A stretch of DNA of 6,286 nucleotides from Candidatus Kerfeldbacteria bacterium (GTDB lineage: Bacteria > Patescibacteriota > Patescibacteriia > UBA9570): positions 2,164-8,449 of the forward strand of contig DOSP01000058.1 in assembly GCA_003512175.1 (NCBI GenBank), read 5' to 3'. How positions within the stretch are numbered: the first letter of the stretch is position 1; each line of letters begins with the position of its first letter. This document shows, piece after piece, positions 5,736 to 6,286 of this stretch. The position numbers and the translations under genes were made by a program. The notes below the pieces were generated by a model. The model made no database searches. It saw only the letters and a program-made list of their open reading frames with translations, and was not told where the DNA came from.

Positions 5736-6286
5736 ATCATACCACGGGTTGGGTCGATATAGAACCCAGCCAGGTCACGGCGGCCAATAATCATCGGATA
5801 CGATAGTTTGTCATCGAGTGCAACAGCGACTTCAGTACTGCGACGCTGTCCACCAATGGTCAACGTTAGTATAAGCTTTGGGCGGATAATGTATTGTCCT
5901 GAAGAGCGGACGGCGACGACATCTACCCAATCCGCATGTAGATTCGTAATGTTGGTGCGAAAGGTTTCTTCGACTGCTTGGGCACGTTCGGCAGTGACTG
6001 TGCTGGGAATATTCAGTTGAGCAAGGGCCGTGATGGCCTCACCAAACCCTAGTTTTTTAGCCAGCTGACTAGTAATGGTAGTAGAGGCGAGACCGGTATC
6101 AACCAAAGTGCGTAACTGCATTTCCTCACCAGCTTTGGTAAACACAGATACTGTTTCAAACACTCCTAGCACACCATATGGATTCGCGTCAGCCATGGTG
6201 TCTGGTGACCCGAACAGTTGTTTACACACGTTCAAGCCCTGATTGGCGCTGGTAATCGACAATCCCGCCACTCGTTTCAGTCGGTC
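5732..6286 (-). CDS. retropepsin-like protein, paralogue of the next gene, possibly 5'-partial
   Basis: Second member of the same family. LRTLVDTGLASTTI (53-66, counting from GTG 6271) carries the DTG motif, with Asp58 expected catalytic. RPKLILTLTIGGQRRSTEV (130-148) and YPMIIGRRDLAGFYIDPT (158-175) match the family C-terminus more closely than the smaller paralogue does. Both share the pattern DTGxxxTxI...AKxxG and the tail DLAGFxIDPT, pointing to an old duplication. Possible starts are GTG 6271 and ATG 6196 (residue 26), but neither has a clear Shine-Dalgarno and the frame is open to the window edge with no stop, so the protein may begin further upstream. Residues before the domain (DRLKRVAGLSITSANQ and on) are too short to classify; they could be the end of another domain such as an ATP-grasp ligase. 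It ends in TGA overlapping the next gene's GTG. Family call is good; extent is not known. Confidence 0.8.
   Translation of the reverse strand, partial: DRLKRVAGLSITSANQGLNVCKQLFGSPDTMADANPYGVLGVFETVSVFTKAGEEMQLRTLVDTGLASTTITSQLAKKLGFGEAITALAQLNIPSTVTAERAQAVEETFRTNITNLHADWVDVVAVRSSGQYIIRPKLILTLTIGGQRRSTEVAVALDDKLSYPMIIGRRDLAGFYIDPTRGMM

Noticed and set aside
1..6286. CRISPR arrays, rRNA or tRNA genes, transposase genes
   Set aside because: No regularly spaced repeats, no rRNA or cloverleaf-like segments, and no transposase or integrase motifs were seen on either strand.

Overview
The window looks like a chromosomal segment of a streamlined bacterium, most plausibly a Candidate Phyla Radiation (Patescibacteria) lineage. 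The reasons are tight packing with short gene overlaps, mostly weak or absent Shine-Dalgarno sites, and divergent versions of core genes next to small tandem retropepsin-like genes. TGA is used as an ordinary stop (at 3050-3052 and 5732-5734) and no in-frame TGA was seen in the genes read, so there is no sign of TGA recoding. The lineage is an inference from style, not from a marker gene.

Layout. Positions 1-1164 (minus) hold the N-terminal 388 residues of a class A penicillin-binding protein; the gene runs off the left edge. It is transcribed divergently from a tyrosyl-tRNA synthetase gene (1235-2410, plus). Their promoters appear to interlock in about 70 bp. Next comes a visibly more AT-rich accessory block (about 2411-4290). 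It contains a Fic toxin (2464-3072, minus), a 55-residue antitoxin gene just upstream and overlapping it (3050-3217, minus), a small non-coding or decayed stretch (3218-3475), and an orphan membrane-anchored or lipoprotein-like secreted protein (3476-4282, plus). The right part (4298-6286, minus) is a compact operon. In transcription order it has a retropepsin-like protein that may start outside the window, a second shorter paralogue of it, and a GalT-like nucleotidyltransferase. Each gene overlaps or abuts the next.

How it fits together. The penicillin-binding protein polymerises peptidoglycan and TyrRS charges tRNA-Tyr; they share only an intergenic region. The Fic pair reads as a class I FicT/FicA (VbhT/VbhA-like) toxin-antitoxin system. 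The separate small antitoxin carries the S-x-x-x-E-G inhibitory motif and the toxin has a complete HPFRDGNGRTIR motif. Near-identical 18-19 nt sequences bracket this module and may mark how it arrived. The right-hand operon pairs two diverged aspartic-protease-like domains (DTG motifs, shared DLAGF.IDPT tail) with a GalT-like enzyme. RimB-type retropepsins often accompany RimK-type ATP-grasp ligases, so a ligase just beyond the right edge is a reasonable guess, but it is not seen here.
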